In this document: positions 57,149 through 62,953 of the stretch, piece after piece
How positions within the stretch are numbered: the first letter of the stretch is position 1
How the letters are laid out: each line of letters starts with the position of its first letter
Translations under genes and position numbers: made by a program
Notes under the pieces: generated by a model
What the model was told of the DNA's origin: nothing
What the model saw: only the letters and a program-made list of their open reading frames with translations
Database searches by the model: none
IMG/VR virus record: IMGVR_UViG_3300015371_000015
Location: 1-64,000 of that record
From: a virus
DNA length: 64,000 nucleotides
Strand: one strand, 5' to 3'

Positions 57149-57285
57149 CAGCTCTGGGTCGAAGATGCATCGGTTATCAAATTGCCAGGGAGAAATCCCA
57201 CCCCCCTAGATAGGCTAATTACCTATCGACTTACTGATCACACTATTAGTAAGCAAACCGGTCATCACCTCTACATCCAGAGCTG
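57149..57285 (+). ncRNA. Y-RNA-like RNA C with three-hairpin head
   Basis: Stem 1 CAGCTCTGG with CCAGAGCTG (9 pairs). GTCGAA and CTACAT side elements. Stem 2 GATG-TCGG with CCGG-CATC. TTATC follows. Head hairpins: GGGA-GAAA-TCCC, GATAGG-CTAATTA-CCTATC and CTTACT...AGTAAG. These replace the T, acceptor and D arms, in the same order and number. Confidence 0.88.
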
Positions 57286-57295
57286 CCTAAATTTC

Positions 57296-57369
57296 GATGC
57301 GGGTCGCTAGTCTTCGGTTATCAAACTCTCAATTTGAAGCCATCCGGAGACGTCAACCACATCCGCATC
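57296..57369 (+). ncRNA. Y-RNA-like RNA D, minimal form
   Basis: Stem 1 GATGCGG with CCGCATC (7 pairs), GTCGCT in place of GTCGAA, CCACAT on the 3' side. Stem 2 TCTTCGG with CCGGAGA (7 pairs). TTATC, then a TCAAA/TTTGA hairpin. Only 74 bases, starting 10 bases after RNA C. Confidence 0.8.
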
Positions 57370-57374
57370 ACCTA

Positions 57375-57481
57375 AGACGGACCTTGGGCTATAGCAGGCG
57401 GCCCTTGGACGAAGGCCTCTAGGATACCGTCCAGAAGAGGACCAAGGCCGGTCGGGATGACCTCCCGCGGTATCCAAGTCT
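57375..57481 (+). ncRNA. Structured RNA between Y-like genes
   Basis: AGAC...TTGG can pair with CCAAGTCT at the far end, and GGATACCG (57422) pairs with CGGTATCC (57468), with an inner GGTC-GGGAT-GACC. Lacks the Y elements. Two bases of the two long stems overlap, so they may compete. Confidence 0.4.
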
Positions 57482-57497
57482 GCCCCCTAAGCTTCAG

Positions 57498-57634
57498 CGA
57501 CGTGGGTCGAAAGAGAATCGGTTAACTTTCCTCTCAAGAAAAAGACCCGGGTTCGAATCCCGGCGGGTGCATAGCACCTGTAGTTTAGTGGCCTAAAACT
57601 CAAAACATCGGTCCTCACCACTACATCTACGTCG
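57498..57634 (+). ncRNA. Y-RNA-like RNA E with near-complete permuted tRNA
   Basis: Stem 1 CGACGTGG with CTACGTCG (8 pairs). GTCGAA and CTACAT. Stem 2 GAG-ATCGG with TCGGT-CTC. TTAAC. Head: anticodon-like CTTTC-CTCTCAA-GAAAAAG (7-base loop), T arm CCGGG-TTCGAAT-CCCGG, acceptor of exactly 7 pairs CGGGTGC-ATA-GCACCTG, then D arm GTTT-AGTGGCCTA-AAAC. This is a tRNA cut at the anticodon side and closed at the acceptor end. Confidence 0.9.
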
Positions 57635-57645
57635 TTTAGTTTTGT

Positions 57646-57786
57646 GTCAGAGCGGGTCGAACTGGAATTCGGTTACCTCTGCGGAAGGAGTATTGTCGGT
57701 TCGAGTCCGGCCGTCCCCGTTAGGGGATGTAGTGTAATTGGCAACACGCTAAAATCCCGGAATCCTCCCTTTACATCCGCTCTGAC
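57646..57786 (+). ncRNA. Y-RNA-like RNA F with permuted tRNA head
   Basis: Stem 1 GTCAGAGCGG with CCGCTCTGAC (10 pairs). GTCGAA and TTACAT. Stem 2 GGA-TTCGG with CCGGA-TCC around one mismatch. TTACC. Head: T arm GTCGG-TTCGAGT-CCGGC, acceptor CGTCCCC-GTTA-GGGGATG (7 pairs), D arm GTGT-AATTGGCA-ACAC. Confidence 0.9.
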
Positions 57787-57801
57787 CCATATTTGCACAA
57801 C

Positions 57802-57884
57802 CCTGTTCGGGTCGAATTGAATCGGTTATCATTCGACTGCTAATCGGAAACCGACGCCGGTTCAAACCCCTACATCCGAACAGG
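57802..57884 (+). ncRNA. Y-RNA-like RNA G, minimal form
   Basis: Stem 1 CCTGTTCGG with CCGAACAGG (9 pairs). GTCGAA and CTACAT. Stem 2 TTGAATCGG with CCGGTTCAA (9 pairs). TTATC, then a small TCGG-AAA-CCGA hairpin. 83 bases. A CATATTTGC element lies just upstream (57787). Confidence 0.88.
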
Positions 57885-57910
57885 TCTAATCAAGTGATCA
57901 AAGGAGAATC

Positions 57911-58387
57911 ATGTCCGACCCCTACAAGGAGTTCGACCGCAATGCCCGGAGGAGCGCCCCACGTGTGCTTCTCTGGTCTGTTGTTGCAGTGCTCGGCGTT
58001 CTTGCTCTCATCGCCGTGGTGATGGGCATCAAGTACGCAACCGCCAACTGGCGGGGAGCGGCAGACCAGCGTGAAAAGACCGTCGCAAACGGCAACTACC
58101 GTATTGCCAGCTACGACGCGTTCTTCGACAAGTGCAATGAGATCGTCGCCAAGGAAGCCATCATCGCCGACTTCCAGAAGCAGTACGAGGACGCTGCGCC
58201 AGGTAAGCCCAAGCAGGACGCGCTCATCAACCTGAACGCGATGAAGAACACCCGTATCGAGATGGTCCAGGACTACAACTCGGATGCCCAGAAGGCTGGC
58301 ACTCGAGCTCTGTTCCGCTCCGACGACCTGCCCTACCAGATCAGCATCCCTATCAATCCTGAGGAGCCAACCAAGTGCGCAGCTTGA
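57911..58387 (+). CDS. Membrane-anchored extracellular-facing protein
   Basis: 158 aa, AAAGGAGA before the ATG. Basic N-terminus, membrane helix (VLLWSVVAVLGVLALIAVVM about 20-40), then a helical soluble domain (YDAFFDKCNEIVAKEAIIAD). Two cysteines outside the membrane. Overlaps the next gene by 13 bases; the pair is probably one functional unit at the cell surface, perhaps in superinfection exclusion (inference). Confidence 0.6.
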   Translation: MSDPYKEFDRNARRSAPRVLLWSVVAVLGVLALIAVVMGIKYATANWRGAADQREKTVANGNYRIASYDAFFDKCNEIVAKEAIIADFQKQYEDAAPGKPKQDALINLNAMKNTRIEMVQDYNSDAQKAGTRALFRSDDLPYQISIPINPEEPTKCAA

Positions 58388-58986
58388 TCAAGAAGCACCC
58401 CAAGTGGAAGAAGTTCCTGATCGCCATTCCAGCGGTCTTCGTTCTGCTCGCCACCCAGGCGGAGAGCTGTGACGGCAGCACGCCGGATCCCGACAAGGGC
58501 GCCGGCAAGGAACAGACCACGAAGCTCGAGCAGCAGGACACGGTCATCGAGAAGCAGCCGGCAGAGATCATGCCGTACTCCCCGACTCGCAACACCATCA
58601 AGTCCTGGGGCAAGTACTGGTCGGTGCCGGGTCGTCTGGCCTACACCTACATCACCGATGGCCCCAACGACTTCTCGGGCGGATACTACGTGTTCGTCGG
58701 CCCGCCGGTGAGCATGTGCGTCGGCCTGACCAGTCCGGTCAAGAAGGTGCCCGTGGACATGGGCGAGTTCGGGGGAGAGACCTACGTCCCCGCGCCTGGC
58801 ATCGACACGGCCTACGGCGGTGGTGACTGCTCGAACTTCTACGGCATCGATGCGGTGACCAAGCTGCCGATCGGATTCTCGGTTGGTATGGGGCAGAACA
58901 TGCAGTACTTCCCCCAGCCCAACCTCCGCTACAAGGCTGAGCCACTCGGCGAAGCCACATTCGAATCCGCCAAGAAGGGACGCTGA
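58375..58986 (+). CDS. Exported protein, possible lipoprotein
   Basis: 203 aa from GTG 58375. Signal-peptide-like start (KKFLIAIPAVFVLLATQAES) followed by Cys, an imperfect lipobox. Mature part has a polar linker, then a beta-rich domain (LAYTYITDGPNDFSGGYYVF, VGPPVSMCVGLTSPVK, GGGDCSNFYGIDAVTKLPIG). Two further cysteines may pair. Surface exposure of a phage product hints at host-surface modification. Confidence 0.6.
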   Translation: MRSLIKKHPKWKKFLIAIPAVFVLLATQAESCDGSTPDPDKGAGKEQTTKLEQQDTVIEKQPAEIMPYSPTRNTIKSWGKYWSVPGRLAYTYITDGPNDFSGGYYVFVGPPVSMCVGLTSPVKKVPVDMGEFGGETYVPAPGIDTAYGGGDCSNFYGIDAVTKLPIGFSVGMGQNMQYFPQPNLRYKAEPLGEATFESAKKGR

Positions 58987-58987
58987 G

Positions 58988-59404
58988 ATGTCGAAGAGCA
59001 ATCCAGGGGCCAAGGTCGTTCTCCAACTGACCGACAGCCAGGTCAAGATCCTCGCTGAGGCCGCCAAGATGGGGGTTCCAGAGATGATCGTCCGTCTGGT
59101 GGCCATCAGCTCGGTCACCAAGTTCGGCATGTTCGCACTCGGTCGGCTCTGGCCCTCCAAGCAGCAGCCGGAGATCCACCTCACGCAGTACGTCAACGGG
59201 ACGAACGTGGACCCGAAGACGGTCGCCGACTACACCAGGGACCTCATCAAGAAGGGGGTTGCCGATGTCGCCACCGGCGCTGCCGAGAGGGTGGTCAAGG
59301 GCGAAACCGTGGATGAACCACGGCAGAAGTCAGGTCCGTCAGGAGGTCTTCCCGATGTCGGCCTGCAGATCCCGCAACAGCCGGAGGGCAACGGCGGGAA
59401 GTAG
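58988..59404 (+). CDS. Hypothetical protein with hydrophobic segment
   Basis: 138 aa from ATG 58988, GCTGAGATG upstream (weak site). KVVLQLTDSQVKILAEAAKM then GVPEMIVRLVAISSVTKFGM may be a membrane-proximal helix; a Pro/Gly/Gln-rich tail ends it. Follows the exported protein by one base of gap. Function unknown. Confidence 0.55.
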   Translation: MSKSNPGAKVVLQLTDSQVKILAEAAKMGVPEMIVRLVAISSVTKFGMFALGRLWPSKQQPEIHLTQYVNGTNVDPKTVADYTRDLIKKGVADVATGAAERVVKGETVDEPRQKSGPSGGLPDVGLQIPQQPEGNGGK

Positions 59405-59467
59405 TACCTGGGGGCCCTGTTAGCAGGCAGGGAATAGGTGGCCCTGATGCGCCACGCGCTGCCCCTG

Positions 59468-59549
59468 GTACCTACGTAAGCTCAGTGGTAGAGCTCTCCA
59501 TGGTGTCTCCACGTAGGAGGGTCCCGGGTCCGATTCCCGGCGTAGGTAC
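59468..59549 (+). tRNA. tRNA-like gene with abnormal anticodon arm
   Basis: Acceptor GTACCTACG with CGTAGGTAC (9 pairs, two more than normal), D arm AGCTC-AGTGGTA-GAGCT, T arm CCGGG-TCCGATT-CCCGG. The anticodon region is 28 bases instead of about 22. TCTCC/GGAGG closes a 16-base loop, which itself can form TGG-TGTCT-CCA. No 7-base anticodon loop can be drawn, so the amino acid cannot be assigned. CCA is not encoded. Confidence 0.6.
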
Positions 59550-59606
59550 GAACCTGGACGTTAGAACTGGGTACTAATGAATGACGCGTAATTGTAGCGG
59601 TACGCA

Positions 59607-59665
59607 AGTATGAACCTCAGTTGGCCACGGCGCGTTGGTCTTCTAACGGGCTGAGTCTTCATATT
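59607..59665 (+). ncRNA. Long hairpin RNA
   Basis: AGTATGAAcCTCAG pairs with CTGAGtcTTCATATT (13 pairs with small bulges). The inner part holds CGTT...AACG with the loop GGTCTTCT. TTG follows. Could be a terminator-like structure or a small RNA. Confidence 0.5.
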
Positions 59666-59674
59666 TGTAAGGGC

Positions 59675-59774
59675 AGGGCGCTGGGCAAATCCGGTGGAAC
59701 TTTCGTGGATCAGTGACCGTGGTTTGCTGCCGAGGCGGCTGATCATCACACGTCTGCGGTGAACCCAGCGCTCT
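59675..59774 (+). ncRNA. Three-arm structured RNA
   Basis: Closing stem AGGGCGCTGGG with CCCAGCGCTCT (11 pairs, one G-T). Arms: CAAATCCGGT with ACCG-t-GGTTTG; GCCG-AGG-CGGC; TCAC...GTGA. About 100 bases, preceded by a CATATTTGT element. Lacks the Y-RNA side elements. Confidence 0.6.
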
Positions 59775-59803
59775 GTCATCCCATATTTGCAAAGGAGTCT
59801 TGA

Positions 59804-60028
59804 GTGTCATTCTTAGGAGAAGGTCTCTTCGGAGATTCCGGACCCAGCGGATTCGGTACGCAGTTCGGCAAGCAGCCAGAAGAGAAGGGCGTAGCCTGGG
59901 AAGCCAAGGAGATCGACGGCAAGCTGTACGTCTCCCTTGAGCAAGTCCTGGAGCTGCTGGAGAACAACAACATTCTTCCCAAGATGCGGGAGCGTCTTCG
60001 GGCACGAACTCAGACAACGCAGGGTTAG
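59804..60028 (+). CDS. Hypothetical small protein
   Basis: 74 aa from GTG 59804, AAAGGAG upstream. Gly-rich start (SFLGEGLFGDSGPSGFGTQF), one beta hairpin (KEIDGKLYVSLEQVLELLEN) and a basic helix. Function unknown. Confidence 0.55.
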   Translation: MSFLGEGLFGDSGPSGFGTQFGKQPEEKGVAWEAKEIDGKLYVSLEQVLELLENNNILPKMRERLRARTQTTQG

Positions 60029-60072
60029 TACGCCGGACCCGAGACCTGGCTGGAAAGCCTTGCGTTGTCTGT

Positions 60073-60112
60073 CTGGTCGCCATTGTCACGTGGCGGCTTT
60101 GGGGCTGGAACA
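60073..60112 (+). repeat. Repeat copy 1: GGCGGCTTTGGGGC block
   Basis: CTGGTCGCC, a 10-base loop, then GGCGGCTTTGGGGC and GGAACA. GTCGCC can pair with GGCGGC. Matches the block at 60866. Possible terminator plus promoter. Confidence 0.6.
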
Positions 60113-60188
60113 ATTTCAAGTGGCCGGGATAGGATCTCATAATGGCCAGCCCACACATATTTGCACCACCTAATCAAAGGAGAACAGC

Positions 60189-60806
60189 ATGAAGCGCATC
60201 AGCGCACTTATCGCCATGGTGGCGTTGGTCCTCAGCGGCCTCGTCTTCGTGGCACCCTCGGCTTCGGCCAAGGTCGACAAGAGGCCCTGCGTCTCGAGAG
60301 CGGAGTTCCGAGCGGTCCACCGCGGCATGACCCAGACCCAGGTCAAGAACGTCTTCGACACCTGGGGCTACCAGATCAACCGCTGGGACGACTACGTCGA
60401 GGACGGCTACTGGGAGTCCACCTACTACCCCGACGGGTACTACGACTCCTACGACTGGGACGGCAACGGCGTCATCACCCCGGACGAGACCGAGTGGATC
60501 GACAGCGGGTTCTGGTACGACGAGTGGGTCGACACCAGCTACTGGCTGACCGATACCTTCCGTACCTACAAGAAGTGCAAGGCCAAGAACTTCGACCGGG
60601 GTCGTGGACGAGTTGCCATCAACTTCGACAACTACTCGAGTCCATATTCTGGCTTGAGGCTGTTCTCCAAGTTCCGCAACAACCCTTGGACGGCATGGGC
60701 TCGCACCTTCGCTGAGGACAAGGCGAAGCCGAAGTCGCACACGCCGAAGAACACGCCGGCACCACACGCGGGACTCAAGAACACCCGCATCAACAAGACG
60801 GGCTGA
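60189..60806 (+). CDS. Secreted protein, SmpA/BLIP-like core with EF-hand-like insert
   Basis: 205 aa, AAAGGAGA before the ATG. Signal peptide with AxA site (ISALIAMVALVLSGLVFVAP then SASA). Core SRAEFRAVHRGMTQTQVKNV looks like the SmpA/BLIP repeat (GMT...V), and YRTYKKCKAKNF with Cys42/Cys-type pair closes it. Between them is a Tyr/Trp/Asp-rich insert (YWESTYYPDGYYDSYDWDGN) with DWDGNGVITPDE, like a calcium-binding loop. Such cores occur in Streptomyces secreted proteins. Possible host-derived, surface or inhibitor role. Confidence 0.65.
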   Translation: MKRISALIAMVALVLSGLVFVAPSASAKVDKRPCVSRAEFRAVHRGMTQTQVKNVFDTWGYQINRWDDYVEDGYWESTYYPDGYYDSYDWDGNGVITPDETEWIDSGFWYDEWVDTSYWLTDTFRTYKKCKAKNFDRGRGRVAINFDNYSSPYSGLRLFSKFRNNPWTAWARTFAEDKAKPKSHTPKNTPAPHAGLKNTRINKTG

Positions 60807-60829
60807 GCCTCAGCCTGCTCCTGTCATTT

Positions 60830-60848
60830 ACTCCTTTGATCCAGGAGT
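60830..60848 (+). terminator. Hairpin after secreted-protein gene
   Basis: ACTCCT-TTGATCC-AGGAGT, six perfect pairs, no strong T run. Confidence 0.5.
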
Positions 60849-60865
60849 AGGCGGGAGCTCAGTCA

Positions 60866-60903
60866 CTGGTCGCCCTAGTACACGGCGGCTTTGGGGCGGG
60901 ACA
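60866..60903 (+). repeat. Repeat copy 2: GGCGGCTTTGGGGC block
   Basis: Same CTGGTCGCC ... GGCGGCTTTGGGGC GGGACA layout as at 60073, with a different loop. Lies 62 bases before the 60965 gene. Confidence 0.6.
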
Positions 60904-60964
60904 CAGTAGTGTATGTGCCCACGGGTAAAGACCCGCCCACTCCCACCACCTATCAGGAGACAAA

Positions 60965-61246
60965 ATGCAAGTGCGTGTAGACACACTATCCGTCGAGCAG
61001 CGAGCTGCCTTGTATGAGATGACCCTCGATCTCATGACGCAAGGAGCCATGTGGACGCTGGACCCCGACAACCAGGAGCTTCTTCGGGAGCGTTCGTTGC
61101 GAGCCAGCGAAAACACCACCGTAGCCGATATCTTCCGTGACCTCATGGGAGATTTCCCGCACAGGACGGCCGACCTCAAGCCGTCCACCTTCAACGACTT
61201 CCTCATGACACTCGACACAACACCCACCAAGGAGACACAAGCATGA
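60965..61246 (+). CDS. Hypothetical helical protein
   Basis: 93 aa, CAGGAGA upstream. Helices VEQRAALYEMTLDLMTQGAM, QELLRERSLRASENTTVADI and DLKPSTFNDFLMTLDTT. Overlaps the next gene by 4 bases. Function unknown. Confidence 0.6.
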   Translation: MQVRVDTLSVEQRAALYEMTLDLMTQGAMWTLDPDNQELLRERSLRASENTTVADIFRDLMGDFPHRTADLKPSTFNDFLMTLDTTPTKETQA

Positions 61247-61722
61247 CGGACTACATCAGCCAGGTCGAGCTCGGCAAGCTCTACAAGGACCGGCGCACCG
61301 GACTCGAGGGTCACGCGGTTGCGGTCGCCTTCCAGCCCCACGGATGCGTGGAGATCTGCCTGGAGTACATGAAGGACGGCGAGCCCAAGCGCATCTACAT
61401 GAACGAGCTGCGCCTCGTCACGCCCAACGACGCCGAGCTCACTGGCGATCACGTCTACACCTCCGAGCTCATCCAGGGCCACGAGTACGAGGACATCGAG
61501 ACCGGCATCCGGGGCTGGTGTTCCATCGTCGAGTTCCACGAGAACATGGCCACTCGCGGCATCCTGCGCAAGCTGGAGTCCAAGAAGGGCGACTCGGTCA
61601 AGTACAACTCCATCGACGAGTTCCTGCTCAAGGACATCACCGCCCAGGCACCCGAGCCGGTCAAGGACTCCTCGGGCAAGAAGTCGCCGGTGCGTACGGA
61701 CATCACGCACTTCCAGCGGTGA
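61243..61722 (+). CDS. Duplicated small phage beta domain
   Basis: 159 aa (ATGA overlap). Two copies of one unit: ELGKLYKDRRTGLEGHAVAV (about 8) and ELIQGHEYEDIETGIRGWCS (about 75), each followed by a strand pair with GCVEICLEY or RGILRKLES. Single-copy relatives are common small phage proteins. Ends with a disordered basic tail. Function unknown. Confidence 0.6.
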   Translation: MTDYISQVELGKLYKDRRTGLEGHAVAVAFQPHGCVEICLEYMKDGEPKRIYMNELRLVTPNDAELTGDHVYTSELIQGHEYEDIETGIRGWCSIVEFHENMATRGILRKLESKKGDSVKYNSIDEFLLKDITAQAPEPVKDSSGKKSPVRTDITHFQR

Positions 61723-61837
61723 CACAGACTTCCGTCAAAAGGCGGGAGAACAAACACAGGCTACTTCATCTGTGTTGGTAAAAGTGGGGGGCACTAACTT
61801 CCCAAAGTGATGGACCACCGTTTATACTAGGTCCCTA

Positions 61838-61916
61838 GAGTGCCCTGCGAGCAAAAGCGTGCTGGGGGCGGGTTCCAATGCCTGCCTCCAGCGCGTGCTT
61901 CGCGGGGCAAACACTC
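61838..61916 (+). ncRNA. Long nested hairpin RNA
   Basis: GAGTGCCCTGCG with CGCGGGG-CAAA-CACTC, then AGCA/TGCT, then a 12-pair hairpin GCTGGGGGCGGG-TTCCAATG-CCTGCCTCCAGC. TATACT at 61822 suits a promoter -10 and TATTTTTG follows at 61921. So it is a self-contained RNA unit of about 85 bases. Confidence 0.6.
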
Positions 61917-61931
61917 ATCCATATTTTTGTC

Positions 61932-61960
61932 TCGCGTTCAGAACAACGCCTTTAATAGGA
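61932..61960 (+). promoter_or_regulatory. Class-29 phage promoter, copy 13
   Basis: TCGCG, AACAAC and TTTAATAGGA at the invariant length. Confidence 0.8.
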
Positions 61961-61983
61961 GTACCTACCCCAAGGAGATTCGA

Positions 61984-62205
61984 ATGAACAAGAGAAGATT
62001 TCTGATCGCTGCCACTGCAGCCATCGTCGGAGTCATCGTCCATCGGAACCTCAAGACCAGCACGCCCACCGTCCTGGAGCCCCCGGAACTTTCCCCGGAG
62101 CTTCAGAAGTGGGTGGACTACGTCGACGAGTACCCGAACCTGGAAGACGACCCGAAGATCGCACGCGCCATCGAAGTCCTCAACGAGACCGAAGACCCCG
62201 AGTAG
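61984..62205 (+). CDS. Membrane-anchored small protein
   Basis: 73 aa from ATG 61984, CAAGGAGA upstream. Basic start and membrane helix (FLIAATAAIVGVIVHRNLK), Pro-rich linker, then acidic helix (WVDYVDEYPNLEDDPKIARA). Own promoter and terminator. Confidence 0.6.
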   Translation: MNKRRFLIAATAAIVGVIVHRNLKTSTPTVLEPPELSPELQKWVDYVDEYPNLEDDPKIARAIEVLNETEDPE

Positions 62206-62210
62206 TACCA

Positions 62211-62238
62211 AGCCCGCCCCGAAAGGGGTTAGGGTTTC
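62211..62238 (+). terminator. GGTTAGGGTTT-class terminator 6
   Basis: CCCC-GAAA-GGGG then TTAGGGTTTC. Confidence 0.85.
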
Positions 62239-62267
62239 TCGCGGATATTTCAACGGCTTAGATGAGA
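62239..62267 (+). promoter_or_regulatory. Class-29 phage promoter, copy 14
   Basis: TCGCG, TTCAAC in place of AACAAC, TTAGATGAGA; invariant length despite the divergence. Confidence 0.75.
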
Positions 62268-62291
62268 TACCCATCCAGAAGGAGTAACACA

Positions 62292-62486
62292 ATGACCAAG
62301 ATCGTTGCTTTCTGCCTGATCCTTGCCGCCCTCGTCATGGGCACCCGCTACGTCAACGAAGTGGTCGACCAGTACAACACGCTGTCCCCGACCGCCAAGA
62401 TCTACACGTACACGTGGTGCCAGAGTGACATCGGCGTCAAGGACTTGCAGGACCACATCGACTGCGCCATCCTCAACGTCCTCTGA
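62292..62486 (+). CDS. Small membrane/exported protein
   Basis: 64 aa from ATG 62292, AAGGAG upstream. Hydrophobic start (IVAFCLILAALVMGTRY) then a soluble part with two Cys (TWCQSDIGVKD and HIDCAIL), possibly disulfide-linked outside the cell. Confidence 0.6.
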   Translation: MTKIVAFCLILAALVMGTRYVNEVVDQYNTLSPTAKIYTYTWCQSDIGVKDLQDHIDCAILNVL

Positions 62487-62492
62487 TCCATC

Positions 62493-62528
62493 CAAGCCCG
62501 CCCCGTTTCCACAAGGGGTTAGGGTTTC
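62493..62528 (+). terminator. GGTTAGGGTTT-class terminator 7
   Basis: CCCC around GTTTCCACAA with GGGG, then TTAGGGTTTCG. Confidence 0.8.
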
Positions 62529-62550
62529 GCAACTGCTTATATTTTTGCCT

Positions 62551-62579
62551 TCGCGGTGCTAACAACGGCTTAAATGAGA
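62551..62579 (+). promoter_or_regulatory. Class-29 phage promoter, copy 15
   Basis: TCGCG, AACAAC and TTAAATGAGA at the invariant length. Confidence 0.9.
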
Positions 62580-62605
62580 CTATCCCATCTACCAAGGAGA
62601 CAACT

Positions 62606-62869
62606 ATGTTGCCCTACGAGATCAAGCCCTTCGCCGACCACCACAGAGAAGAGCTGGAGAAGGTACACAAGTTCCTTGACCTCATCCACCAGTCCTTCAC
62701 GTCAAACGTCGTTGGCATCAGCGCCGAAGACGTACTGGCTGAGATGGACCGAGTTCAGAACGCTCGTGAAGCCCTTCGCCGGTTCGAGATCTGCATGGCA
62801 GACGAAGTCCAGCAGAAGATCCGCATGCGCGACCGCTGGTTCGAAGCCACTGGCAAGAACAAGCCGTAG
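62606..62869 (+). CDS. Hypothetical helical protein
   Basis: 87 aa, CAAGGAGA upstream. Charged helices (HREELEKVHKFLDLIHQSFT, AEDVLAEMDRVQNAREALRR). No membrane segment, unlike most neighbours. Single-gene unit; function unknown. Confidence 0.65.
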   Translation: MLPYEIKPFADHHREELEKVHKFLDLIHQSFTSNVVGISAEDVLAEMDRVQNAREALRRFEICMADEVQQKIRMRDRWFEATGKNKP

Positions 62870-62874
62870 CCTCA

Positions 62875-62905
62875 GACCCGCCCCTATATTCTAGGGGTTA
62901 GGGTT
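62875..62905 (+). terminator. GGTTAGGGTTT-class terminator 8
   Basis: CCCCTA-TATTC-TAGGGG then TTAGGGTTTCG. Confidence 0.85.
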
Positions 62906-62934
62906 TCGCGAGTGAAACACCGCCTTAAGTGAGA
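62906..62934 (+). promoter_or_regulatory. Class-29 phage promoter, copy 16
   Basis: TCGCG, AACACC and TTAAGTGAGA at the invariant length; abuts terminator 8. Confidence 0.85.
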
Positions 62935-62953
62935 CCCTATCTAAGGAGACACC

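Larger units (their letters stand above)
59550..59803 (+). other. Non-coding region with two structured RNAs
   Basis: No reading frame. Contains GCGT...ACGC hairpin near 59585, the long hairpin at 59607-59665 and the multi-arm RNA at 59675-59774, then CATATTTGC and the ribosome site of the 59804 gene. Confidence 0.6.

Noticed and set aside
54616-57884. Ordinary tRNA gene cluster
   Set aside because: T-arm and D-arm sequences are present but in the wrong order (T, acceptor, D), with acceptor ends joined and Y-type stems outside. Normal tRNA reading fails for all seven.
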